This document shows, one piece after another, positions 8,605-16,258 of a stretch of DNA of 34,508 nucleotides. The first letter of the stretch is position 1; every line of letters starts with the position of its first letter. The position numbers were made by a program, and so were the translations under genes. The notes under the pieces are model-generated. The model was not told the origin of the DNA, did no database searches, and saw only the letters and a program-made list of their open reading frames with translations. The DNA comes from Garicola koreensis. Its GTDB lineage: Bacteria; Actinomycetota; Actinomycetes; Actinomycetales; Micrococcaceae. Location of the stretch: assembly GCF_014195445.1 (NCBI RefSeq), contig NZ_JACIBT010000011.1, positions 1 to 34,508 on the forward strand. The letters run 5' to 3'.

Positions 8605-9476
8605 CAAACCCTTTCGATTCGCTTCTCGCCGAAGATGCCGTACGGGCGGACCAGCAGGACCAGCACCAGCACAATGTAGGGAGCCACCCCAGCGAGTCCG
8701 GGATCGAGATATCCGGCCGTGAACTGGGTGACCAGCCCAATCGTGAGACCGCCGACGATGGTTCCGGGCACCGAGTCCAGACCGCCCAGGATGACCACCG
8801 GGAAGACCAGCAGACCGAAGTTCACGATGCCCATCTCCACAGTGGTCAGGTCCGCCAGCAGAACGCCGGCGATCAGTGCGCTCACCGCTGCCAGGCCCCA
8901 GGACATCGCGAAGATGCGCCGCACCGAGATGCCGACCGTCATGGCTGCCTGCTCATCATCAGCGACAGAGCGCATGGCGATCCCGTGCTTGGACTTCTGG
9001 AAGAACACGGTCAGCAGAGTCAGCACCACTGCAGCCACCAGCAGCGTCCACAGCCGGTTGGCGGGGATCGATCCGTTGAGGATCTCCACCGAGCCGGTCG
9101 GGAACAGGTTGGGCATGGCGCGGGGCTGGGTCCCGAAGAACATCTGCACGATCGAACTGAGCACCGCTGCCAGACCGATGGTGACCATGATGATGGAAAT
9201 GTGGCTCTGCCCCACCATGGGACGCAGAATGAGTCGCTCCACCAGCACACCCACGACGACGGCGACGACGACCCCGACCAGCAGCGCGATAAGTATCGGC
9301 AGCTGAAAGATCACGAAGGCGGTGTAGAAGGTGTAGGCCCCGATGAGCAGGAACTCGCCCTGGGCAAAGTTGATCACCCCGGTCGCCTTGTAGATGAGCA
9401 CGAAGCCCAGGGCCGCCAGCGCGAGGATCGCGCCCTCGGAGAGCCCGTAGATGAGGAGTACGAGGAACTGAGTCAT
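8604..9476 (-). CDS. livH: ABC transporter permease, LivH type
   Basis: First membrane subunit of the Liv-type importer. It has about eight membrane segments, with the family phrases YGLSEGAILALAALGFVLIYKATGVINFAQGEF near the N-terminus, ERLILRPMVG, and the coupling helix region MRSVADDEQAAMTVGISVRRIFAMSWGLAA. The GGLDSVPGTIVGGLTIGLV segment precedes the last helices. ATG 9476 overlaps the stop of the acyl-CoA synthetase by 4 bases (ATGA), so I prefer it to the ATG at 9491, giving 290 residues. It is coupled to livM downstream. Confidence 0.92.
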   Translation of the reverse strand: MTQFLVLLIYGLSEGAILALAALGFVLIYKATGVINFAQGEFLLIGAYTFYTAFVIFQLPILIALLVGVVVAVVVGVLVERLILRPMVGQSHISIIMVTIGLAAVLSSIVQMFFGTQPRAMPNLFPTGSVEILNGSIPANRLWTLLVAAVVLTLLTVFFQKSKHGIAMRSVADDEQAAMTVGISVRRIFAMSWGLAAVSALIAGVLLADLTTVEMGIVNFGLLVFPVVILGGLDSVPGTIVGGLTIGLVTQFTAGYLDPGLAGVAPYIVLVLVLLVRPYGIFGEKRIERV

Positions 9477-11515
9477 GGGCGTCCACTCCATACTTTGCGC
9501 TGCTTGGCGCCGGTGGGAATCGTGAAGGTGTTCAGGTCGAAGATCCGCAGCGGGATCGGGCGCTCAACGACAGAGCCGTCCTGGTAGGTCACCGCAGAGG
9601 TGATCGTCACGCTGTCCTCCTCATTGGCCAGCGCCTCGATCACCGGAGCGTAGCGGTCGGCGACGACGTTGCGCCGCACCTTGCGGGTACGGGTGATCTC
9701 GTCGTCGTCGGGGTCGAACTGTTTGTGCAGCAGCACGAATCGACCTACCCGGATACCTTCGCTGAGATCGGCATTGGCGGTGGCGATCTCGGTGGCGATG
9801 AGGTGGTAGACCTCCGGTTTGGCGGCAAGATCGGCGTAGGTGGTGAACGACAGTCGCTCATGCTCGGCCCATGCCCCAGACGTCGTCGGGTCCAGGGTGA
9901 TGATTGCGCTGAGCCCGCGCGAGGCCTCACCGGTTTCGGGGCTTGCCGGGGCGTCGTCGACGAAGACCACCGCCTCCTCAATGTAGGGGGAGAACTTCAG
10001 CTTGTTCTCGATGAAGGCGTTGGAGAACAGGCTTCCGTCGGGAGCGGTCCGCACATCTTTGAGCCGGTCAATGACCACCAGCTGGCCGTCGTCGTCGAGG
10101 TATCCCGCGTCTCCGGTGTGCAGCCAGCCCTCCTCGGTGATGGCCTCAGAGGTTGCTTTGGCGTTCTGGTAGTAGCCCTTGAACACTGAGGGGGAGCGCA
10201 GCATGATCTCGGAGTTCCCACCAAAGTCGATTTCGGTGGATTCGATGGGCACGCCCACGGTCTCGAACTTCACCGCATCGTTGCGGTGCACCACGGCGAT
10301 GCCGGTGATCTCTGTCTGACCATAGATCTGTTTGAGGTTGACCCCGATGGCGTGGAAGAAACGGAACACGTCCGGACCCAGGGGCGCACCGCCGGTGTAG
10401 CAGCGCTTCAGCCGCGTAAGTCCCAACTGTTCGCGCACCGGGCGTGTGGCCACCGCGTTGGCGAACAGGTTGAGCAGCTTCAACCAGGCCCCGGGCTTCT
10501 TGCCCTGGGTCTGCAGTGCGGCCACTCGGTCCGAGACGTCGTATCCCCACCCGAACAGCGAGCGCTTCACCGGACCGGACTCGTCAATCCTGACTTGGAC
10601 TTCGGTGAGCATCGACTCCCAGATCCGCGGTGGCGCGAACATGAAGTCGGGGCCGATCTCGCGCATATCGGACTTCTGGGTTGAGGCCGCCTCGGGGAAG
10701 GAGATCGTCACCCCGAACGCCAGTCCGCAGGCCACAGCCAGCATCTGCTCACCGATCCAGGCGAACGGCAGCAGGGAGACGTATCGGTCCCTATTGCTGA
10801 TGGGGTCGGCTGCGGCCAGATTCTCAGCCATCGACAGCAGGTTTGCGTGCGAGAGTTCGGCCAGCTTCGGCTTCGAGGTGGTTCCTGATGTGGTGCAGAT
10901 GACCGCTGTGTCAGAGGGGCTTCCGGCCCCAACCTGCTCATCCAGCCAGCCAGGATGGTCGTTGCCCCAGGCCACTCCGCGATCTTCAACGGTGGTGAAC
11001 TCCAGCAGGAGCGGCTCTGTGTACTGTTCCAAGCCGTGCGGGTCGTAGTAGATGACACGCTCGACGCCGACCTCCGGGTGGTCCTCGACCAGGGTCAGCA
11101 GCTTATCGACCTGTTCCTGGTCTTCGGCGACCACAATGCGGCTGTTGGCGGAGCTGATGATGTGCTCCAGCTCGGATCCGATCGAGGTCGGGTAGATCCC
11201 GACCACCGAGGCGCCCAATGACTGGGCGGCCAGTTCAGCGATGAGCCATTCGGGCCGATTGTCGCCAAGCACTGCGATGATCTCTCCGCGCTGGACGCCC
11301 ATTTCGGCCAGACCATGGGCGAAATCGCGCACCCGTTGGCGATACTGCTCCCAGGTGGTGGGCTGCCAGATGCCGTAGCGCTTCTCCTGCATGGCAACGC
11401 TGGAGGAATGAGTCCGAGCCAGGCCGTCCAGTAGCTGCGGCATGGTCATCGTTGCGCTGGACCCTGAAACAGCCGCTTCAGGTGCCACAGTGGTTTCTGC
11501 TGTGGAACTCATCAT
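9473..11515 (-). CDS. AMP-dependent long-chain-type acyl-CoA synthetase
   Basis: Adenylate-forming fatty-acid/aryl-CoA ligase of the FadD15-like long-chain class. It forms an acyl-AMP, then an acyl-CoA. Motifs in order: an ATP loop TTSGTTSKPKLAE (about 208-220), in which Ser and Leu stand at the usually Gly positions; YGQTEITG; LHTGDAGYLDDDGQ; VIDRLKDV; and the C-terminal DDEITRTRKVRRN. Length (680) is somewhat larger than the usual 600-650. It lies inside the importer operon between livG and livH with overlaps on both sides (TGATG with livG, ATGA with livH). It should therefore be made in step with the transporter and activate the incoming acid. ATG 11515 is chosen over TTG 11518; ATG 11512 is also possible. 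Confidence 0.88.
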   Translation of the reverse strand: MMSSTAETTVAPEAAVSGSSATMTMPQLLDGLARTHSSSVAMQEKRYGIWQPTTWEQYRQRVRDFAHGLAEMGVQRGEIIAVLGDNRPEWLIAELAAQSLGASVVGIYPTSIGSELEHIISSANSRIVVAEDQEQVDKLLTLVEDHPEVGVERVIYYDPHGLEQYTEPLLLEFTTVEDRGVAWGNDHPGWLDEQVGAGSPSDTAVICTTSGTTSKPKLAELSHANLLSMAENLAAADPISNRDRYVSLLPFAWIGEQMLAVACGLAFGVTISFPEAASTQKSDMREIGPDFMFAPPRIWESMLTEVQVRIDESGPVKRSLFGWGYDVSDRVAALQTQGKKPGAWLKLLNLFANAVATRPVREQLGLTRLKRCYTGGAPLGPDVFRFFHAIGVNLKQIYGQTEITGIAVVHRNDAVKFETVGVPIESTEIDFGGNSEIMLRSPSVFKGYYQNAKATSEAITEEGWLHTGDAGYLDDDGQLVVIDRLKDVRTAPDGSLFSNAFIENKLKFSPYIEEAVVFVDDAPASPETGEASRGLSAIITLDPTTSGAWAEHERLSFTTYADLAAKPEVYHLIATEIATANADLSEGIRVGRFVLLHKQFDPDDDEITRTRKVRRNVVADRYAPVIEALANEEDSVTITSAVTYQDGSVVERPIPLRIFDLNTFTIPTGAKQRKVWSGRP

Positions 11516-12390
11516 CAATCACCTGCTCCCAGGTACGCCTCCACGACTCGCGGATTCGCCATCACCTCCGCAGGTGTGCCGTCGCCGATGATCTTGCCGA
11601 AGTCCAGCACGGTGACGCGGTCGGAAATGTCCATCACCACGTTCATGTCGTGCTCAATGAGCACCACCGAGACTCCCGCCAGTTCGTGGATGTCGAGGAT
11701 GTAGCGGGCCATGTCTTCCTTCTCCTCGGAGTTCATGCCCGCCATGGGCTCATCGAGAAGCAGCAGGGCTGGCTGCATCGCCAGTGCGCGTCCCAGTTCG
11801 ACCCGCTTCTGAATTCCGTAGGAGAGTGCACCCACCGGCTGGTTCCTGTACTCCTGAAGTTTGAGCAGGTGAATGACTTCTTCGACCAGTTCGCGGTGGC
11901 GGATCTCCTGGCGCTTGGCCGGGCCGAACCACAACATCGCCATGAACGGGTCCTTCAGCAGGTGAATGTGGCGGCCGAGCATGATGTTGTCCAAAACTGA
12001 GAGCTGATCGAACAGCTCAATGTTCTGAAAACTGCGTGCCACCCCCAGTCTGGCGACCTTGTGCGGCGCCAGCCGGGAGACGACCTTCTCGTCGATCTCA
12101 CCGGCCTCCCCTTCGGGGCTCAGGCCCTGTCGGCCCTTGGCCTGCTGACGAAGCGTCACTGTGCCCTCGGTGGGCTTGTACAAACCCGAGACGCAGTTCA
12201 GCAGCGACGACTTTCCCGCCCCGTTGGGGCCGATGACGGCGTGGATGTTGCCTGATTCCACATTGATGTTGATGTCAGTCAGAGCCTTGACGCCGCCGAA
12301 GCGCAAGGACAGGTCGGAGACTCTGAGCAGAGTCTCCCCCGGCGGCAGCGTGCTGCCGCTGAGCGAATGCTGGTAAGCGCGTGTTCGCAC
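11515..12390 (-). CDS. livG: ABC transporter ATP-binding protein, LivG type
   Basis: Second ATPase of the Liv-type importer and first gene of the operon. Walker A GPNGAGKSS is at 54-62. The signature is LSYGIQKRVELGRAL (189-203), a variant of LSGGQ seen in LivG proteins of CoA-ligase-linked clusters (recollection, not checked). Walker B LLLLDEP is at 209-215, then VVLIEHDMNVVMDISDRVTVLDFG with the H-loop histidine. A polar insert at about 82-104 (QQAKGRQGLSPEGEAGEID) lengthens the region after Walker A. The GTG start at 12390 is supported by GAGGAG with 6-base spacing. Confidence 0.92.
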   Translation of the reverse strand: MRTRAYQHSLSGSTLPPGETLLRVSDLSLRFGGVKALTDININVESGNIHAVIGPNGAGKSSLLNCVSGLYKPTEGTVTLRQQAKGRQGLSPEGEAGEIDEKVVSRLAPHKVARLGVARSFQNIELFDQLSVLDNIMLGRHIHLLKDPFMAMLWFGPAKRQEIRHRELVEEVIHLLKLQEYRNQPVGALSYGIQKRVELGRALAMQPALLLLDEPMAGMNSEEKEDMARYILDIHELAGVSVVLIEHDMNVVMDISDRVTVLDFGKIIGDGTPAEVMANPRVVEAYLGAGD

Positions 12391-12432
12391 GAACTACTCC
12401 TCATTTCGTGATGCAAGTCACTGCTGGCATGG

Positions 12433-12461
12433 ACAATACAGCTTCACTATGTGAAACTCAA
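12433..12461 (-). promoter_or_regulatory. Promoter of the livG operon
   Basis: Read on the minus strand: TTGAGT (plus 12456-12461), exactly 17 bases, then TATTGT (plus 12433-12438). This places transcription start near 12426, about 36 bases before the livG GTG. The spacer contains the palindrome at 12443-12455, so a bound regulator would directly block RNA polymerase. Confidence 0.6.
12443..12455. promoter_or_regulatory. Palindromic operator, probable IclR-family site
   Basis: TTCAC-TAT-GTGAA, a perfect 5+3+5 inverted repeat in the spacer of the liv promoter and 47 bases before the IclR start. Six bases of it also belong to a second, longer-spaced inverted repeat CACTAT (12445-12450) / ATAGTG (12461-12466). 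Location between divergent regulator and target is the standard arrangement for IclR autoregulation. Binding is inferred. Confidence 0.55.
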
Positions 12462-12501
12462 TAGTGCCTGGAGAAAAGTGTTCTCAGCTTGGAGGCTGTA
12501 T

Positions 12502-13251
12502 ATGGCAGAGCCCACCGCCAGTTCCCGGGGCGGTCTCGGAACGATTCGCAATGCGACAAAGCTGCTGTCGCTGCTCGCCGAAGGGCCGGCGCTGCAGCAT
12601 CTGACCGATCTGGCGGAACTCTCCCGAATGTCGGTACCAACCGTGCACCGGCTGCTGCGCTCACTCGTCCAGGCCGGCTACGCGGTACAGGACCCGGTGA
12701 CCCTGCGCTATGGGCTCGGACCCGAACTCAGCCGACTGTCCTCGCACTATCGGAGCAAACATCCGGTGGTCAACGCGGTCTCCCCGTTCGTCGTGGCCCT
12801 GCGCGACCAGCTGCAAGCTACGATCTCGACCTCCATCCTGGTCGGTACGGAGCTGGTCTGCCTCGATCAGATCGATGCCGGGGATCGGGGCCCGTTCCGT
12901 GCGGCTCCCGGCTCGGCTCCGGCACTGAAATCCGCCGCCGGGCGGTTGCTGGCTGCGCGGGCTGACGACGATCATTGGCGCCAGATCCTGGAGAAGACTC
13001 CGGGCAATCTCGTCGAGACTGCCGGCGAAAGCAGACACGAATGGGCAGAGCTGGAGCATCTCTACGCCCCGGCTCCGGACGCGCTGCGCCCCGCTGAGGT
13101 GGCGGTGCTGATCAAGGATGCCGAAAACTCTGCGGTCGCCGCCTTGGCCGCAGACGTAGCACCCGGCAAGACACGTGAGGACATCGACCGGGTGGTTGAA
13201 GCACTGACCCGTACGGCTGTCTCCTGTGGAGGAAATCTTCGTCATGGCTGA
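12502..13251 (+). CDS. IclR-family transcriptional regulator
   Basis: IclR-type regulator with an N-terminal winged helix-turn-helix (about 10-75: LLAEGPALQHLTDLAEL, then SVPTVHRLLRSLVQAGYAV). A C-terminal GAF-like effector domain follows (about 85-240: HPVVNAVSPFVVALRDQLQATISTSI, then SAPALKSAAGRLLAA). ATG 12502 is supported by GGAGG with 6-base spacing; an upstream in-frame GTG at 12451 lies inside the operator and is unlikely. The length of 249 is typical. It diverges from the liv/CoA-ligase operon and overlaps the following acetyl-CoA-synthetase-like gene by 8 bases. It probably controls both, with an acid or its CoA ester as effector (inference). Confidence 0.88.
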   Translation: MAEPTASSRGGLGTIRNATKLLSLLAEGPALQHLTDLAELSRMSVPTVHRLLRSLVQAGYAVQDPVTLRYGLGPELSRLSSHYRSKHPVVNAVSPFVVALRDQLQATISTSILVGTELVCLDQIDAGDRGPFRAAPGSAPALKSAAGRLLAARADDDHWRQILEKTPGNLVETAGESRHEWAELEHLYAPAPDALRPAEVAVLIKDAENSAVAALAADVAPGKTREDIDRVVEALTRTAVSCGGNLRHG

Positions 13252-15184
13252 ACTCACGAACCAGGATCTTCCCGACCGGATGAAGCAGATCTGGCAGCCG
13301 GTGGTCGACACTCTGGATTGGCACCGCGCACCGGATGTCTACTGGCAGCCGCGCCGGGAAGGGCGGCTCGACGGCGAGTGGTTTCCCGCAGCTGCCATCG
13401 ACCCACTGTGGAACCTTCTGGGACGCCACCAGGAGGCTGCCGCTGGCCGGATCGCCATTCACTGGGAAGGCGAACCCGGTGACCGCACGACGCTGACCTA
13501 CGGTGAGCTCGAACGTGAGGTGGCGCTGATGAGCTCGGTCCTGCAGGACCTGGGGGTCGGCGCCGAGGACACTGTGGCCATATACACCGGCTGGCAGCCC
13601 GAGACTGTGGTGACTCTCTTAGCCTGCATCGGGCTGGGCGCGCAGTGGATCATCGTGCCGATGTCGATCCACAGCGAAGCGCTGGAAGAGCGGCTGGCAC
13701 TGATTGCGCCCAAAGTTCTGGTGACTCAGGACGGCGCGTGGCGACACGGGACCGTGCTTCCGCTCAAGAACTGGGCCGATGATGCCCTCGGCGCCTCCGA
13801 CAGCGTGGAACACACCATCGTCATCCGGCGCACCGGCATGAACGTGTCATGGTTCTCCGGGGACCACTGGTACCACGAGCTCATGTCCGGCCGGCTCAGC
13901 ACCTCCCCCAAATATGCCCATCAGCAGGACAGCTCACCTCGGACGATCAGCACGATCAGAGACCCCGACGACGTCATCTGTGCCATGCAGGTCGCCTCCT
14001 CCGACACTCCGCCGGCGATGACCCAGCACCCCACCGCCGGGGTGCTGGTCAGTGCCGCCTCCTTCCAACGATCCATCGCCGCCGACGGTCCCCTGTGGTG
14101 CGCCGGCAACATCGCCTGGGTGGTCTCCACCTGGCACGGGCTGCTGGGTCCGCTGCTGTTCGGCCATCAGACCGTCATCTATGAAGGCACCCTCGATGTT
14201 CCCAGCAGCAAGCGCGGCTGGGAGATCATCCGCCGGTACAGCGTCGGGACGCTGGTCACCTCGCCCTCGGTGATGCGCACGATCCGCTCGTGGGCCGAAG
14301 AGACTCCCCGCGAAGCCGCCGACCTCTCAGTCGCCCGGGTGGTCACCGCCGGCGAAGCCGTCGAACCCGAACTGCGCTCCTGGATGCGCTTAACCTTCGG
14401 CAGCCTGGGAGCCGAAGTTCTCGACGGGTGGGGCCAAGTGATGATCGGCGGCATCGTCCAAGTGCAGGGCGGAGCCACCCAACTGCCTGATATCGGACCA
14501 CGGGTAGCCGATGAGGGCGGGGAGACCGACCGCAGCACGGGCACCGGTGAGCTGGTGCTGACCCACCCGTTGCCAGGAATGGTGACAGCTGTGGAGGGCC
14601 CCGACGCCGATGTGATGCTTGGCAACTACGATCGCCGCGGCCCGAACACCTACTCCACCTCCGACGTCGTCACGATGACGGAAAATGCTTTTGTCCATCA
14701 CGGCAGATCAGACTCCCTGGTGTCTGTCTCGGGTCAGCTGATCTCGCTGGATGCGATTCGCCGGGTGATTCTGGATCATCCCTTTGTGCGCAGAGCAGAG
14801 GCGACGACGCTGCTCGACTCAGGGGTCAAGAAGGAGATCATCGCGGCTGTGGAGCTGCAGATTGCCGATGAACGAACCTCAGAGGTCTCCAATGGGCTGG
14901 ACCCTGCTCCGGCAGCCCAGACGCCCAGCTTCTCCGATCGCGCGTCCGAGATCGCAGCTGAGATCATCGGCTCCGTCCACAATGTGATTGGAGGACTGGC
15001 GACGCCGCAGACCATCATCTTCGTCGATACGCTGCCCGCCAGTTCGCGCAAAATGCTGGCAAGCATAGACAGCGCGCTGCTGCTCACCGATGCCCAGGCG
15101 GCGCACCTAACGTGGAAGGAGATCACCGAGGGGACCCGCACTGAGGAACTGCCTACTGGGGAAAACTCTGCAGAATCTCGGTGA
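13244..15184 (+). CDS. Divergent acetyl-CoA-synthetase-like protein lacking canonical ATP motifs
   Basis: Full-length (646 aa) member of the acetyl/propionyl-CoA synthetase superfamily by overall pattern: N-terminal WQPVVDTLDWHRAPDVYW, then TLTYGELEREVALMSSVLQDLGV, WCAGNIAWVVSTWHGLLGPLLFG and LPASSRKML near the end. Key motifs are altered. The ATP loop normally YTSGxTGxPKG reads MQVASSDTPPAMTQ (about 248-261). The WWQTETG motif reads DGWGQVMIGGI (about 394-404). GRxDD is GRSDS (about 489). The C-terminal lysine is retained (about 603). There are no frameshifts or stops, so it is an intact but divergent gene, possibly non-catalytic or with another activity. ATG 13244 has GGAGGAAA 8 bases upstream and overlaps the IclR stop. 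The 3' end overlaps the convergent glutaminase by 32 bases. Confidence 0.75.
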   Translation: MAELTNQDLPDRMKQIWQPVVDTLDWHRAPDVYWQPRREGRLDGEWFPAAAIDPLWNLLGRHQEAAAGRIAIHWEGEPGDRTTLTYGELEREVALMSSVLQDLGVGAEDTVAIYTGWQPETVVTLLACIGLGAQWIIVPMSIHSEALEERLALIAPKVLVTQDGAWRHGTVLPLKNWADDALGASDSVEHTIVIRRTGMNVSWFSGDHWYHELMSGRLSTSPKYAHQQDSSPRTISTIRDPDDVICAMQVASSDTPPAMTQHPTAGVLVSAASFQRSIAADGPLWCAGNIAWVVSTWHGLLGPLLFGHQTVIYEGTLDVPSSKRGWEIIRRYSVGTLVTSPSVMRTIRSWAEETPREAADLSVARVVTAGEAVEPELRSWMRLTFGSLGAEVLDGWGQVMIGGIVQVQGGATQLPDIGPRVADEGGETDRSTGTGELVLTHPLPGMVTAVEGPDADVMLGNYDRRGPNTYSTSDVVTMTENAFVHHGRSDSLVSVSGQLISLDAIRRVILDHPFVRRAEATTLLDSGVKKEIIAAVELQIADERTSEVSNGLDPAPAAQTPSFSDRASEIAAEIIGSVHNVIGGLATPQTIIFVDTLPASSRKMLASIDSALLLTDAQAAHLTWKEITEGTRTEELPTGENSAESR

Positions 15185-16220
15185 CATTGCGGCGCTCCCT
15201 GGCCATCAGGTGGAAGTCTAAGTCGTGGGAGAGTCGCTGGAACATCTCGACACCCTGCACGCTGTTTCCCTCCTCGTCCAATCTCGGCGCAAAGGACGCC
15301 AACCCCATGCGGCCTGGCAGGACTCCGATGATGCCCCCGGAGATTCCTGACTTGGCAGGGATGCCGATCTGCGCCAGCCATCGTCCTGATCCGTCATACA
15401 TTCCGCAGGTTGCCATCACGCTCAGCGTCTGGCGTGCCGCATGGTCAGACACCACCCGCTGCCCCGTATCCGGATTCAGCCCGTGGTTGGCCAGGGTCGC
15501 CGCCATACGAGCGATGTCTTGCACGGTGACCAGCACCGAGCACTGCTCGCTGTATCCGTGCAGCACCTCCAGCGGCTCACGCGCCAACACCTGGTGTGAC
15601 TTCAGCATGTTCGCAATGGCCAGGTTTCGGTAGTCCTGACGAGCTCCGTGCTCCGCAAGCTCCTGATCGACCTGCAGCTGACGAGCAGCGAACGCACTGA
15701 GCCCGGCAAGTATCCGCGCAGAACGTCGTCTGGCCTGCTCCGCACTCGAAGGTTCCTGGCCATCGCCGTCATGCTGGTCATCACCCTCATGCGACCGGTG
15801 ATCCCGGTAGTCGACCAATTGGTGGGTCACCAGAGCACCGGCATTGATCATCGGATTCAGCGGCCTGCCGGTCCCTCCTTCGAGAGAGAGCTCGTTGAAA
15901 GCTTCTCCCGAGGGCTCCTGTCCGACCACCTCGTTGATTCGATCGAGCCCGACGTCGTCGATGGCTAAGGCGTAGACGAACGGTTTGGAGATGGACTGCA
16001 TGGTGAAGAGATGCTCGTTGTCCCCTGCGGAATACTCCGCCCCATCGGGGGTCACCAGCGCTAAGGCGTGCAGGGCCGGGTCGGTGGACCCGGGCGCCGG
16101 CAGATCCGCAGCCAGGGAGCCCGAGGTGTCCTCTCCGCAGTCCTGAAGCACCTGCCGCAAATACCGTGCGACGGCGCTGGACCCTTCTGCCTGCTGGCTG
16201 TTCACCGGTGAGCTGGCCAT
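15153..16220 (-). CDS. glsA: Glutaminase A family (L-glutamine amidohydrolase)
   Basis: Serine-dependent beta-lactamase-fold glutaminase converting L-glutamine to L-glutamate and ammonia in the cytoplasm. The catalytic Ser-Lys pair is in MQSISKP (Ser76, Lys79). Asn126 is in NPMINAGAL, Glu190 and Asn199 are in AEHGARQDYRN, and Tyr223 is in HGYSEQCSV. The C-terminal CGMYDGSGRW and PAKSGISGGIIG motifs are intact. A hydrophilic His/Asp/Gly/Gln-rich insertion at about 137-166 (YRDHRSHEGDDQHDGDG) is unusual for the family. Length is 355, against about 310 normally. ATG 16220 is preceded by TATGCT then GGTGAG, fitting either a leaderless start or a weak ribosome site. It converges on the acetyl-CoA-synthetase-like gene. 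Confidence 0.93.
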   Translation of the reverse strand: MASSPVNSQQAEGSSAVARYLRQVLQDCGEDTSGSLAADLPAPGSTDPALHALALVTPDGAEYSAGDNEHLFTMQSISKPFVYALAIDDVGLDRINEVVGQEPSGEAFNELSLEGGTGRPLNPMINAGALVTHQLVDYRDHRSHEGDDQHDGDGQEPSSAEQARRRSARILAGLSAFAARQLQVDQELAEHGARQDYRNLAIANMLKSHQVLAREPLEVLHGYSEQCSVLVTVQDIARMAATLANHGLNPDTGQRVVSDHAARQTLSVMATCGMYDGSGRWLAQIGIPAKSGISGGIIGVLPGRMGLASFAPRLDEEGNSVQGVEMFQRLSHDLDFHLMARERRNVTEILQSFPQ

Positions 16221-16226
16221 CTCACC

Positions 16227-16232
16227 AGCATA
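16227..16232 (-). promoter_or_regulatory. -10 element, leaderless-type start of glutaminase
   Basis: TATGCT on the minus strand lies exactly 6 bases before ATG 16220, so transcription would start at or next to the start codon. GGTGAG between them could alternatively act as a ribosome site. Confidence 0.4.
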
Positions 16233-16258
16233 TGCACCCAGGTGCCATCCGCGCTGGG

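Noticed and set aside
13244..15184. Pseudogene call for the acetyl-CoA-synthetase-like gene
   Set aside because: There is no frameshift or premature stop over 646 codons, a good ribosome site and translational overlap with iclR, so it is reported as a divergent intact gene.
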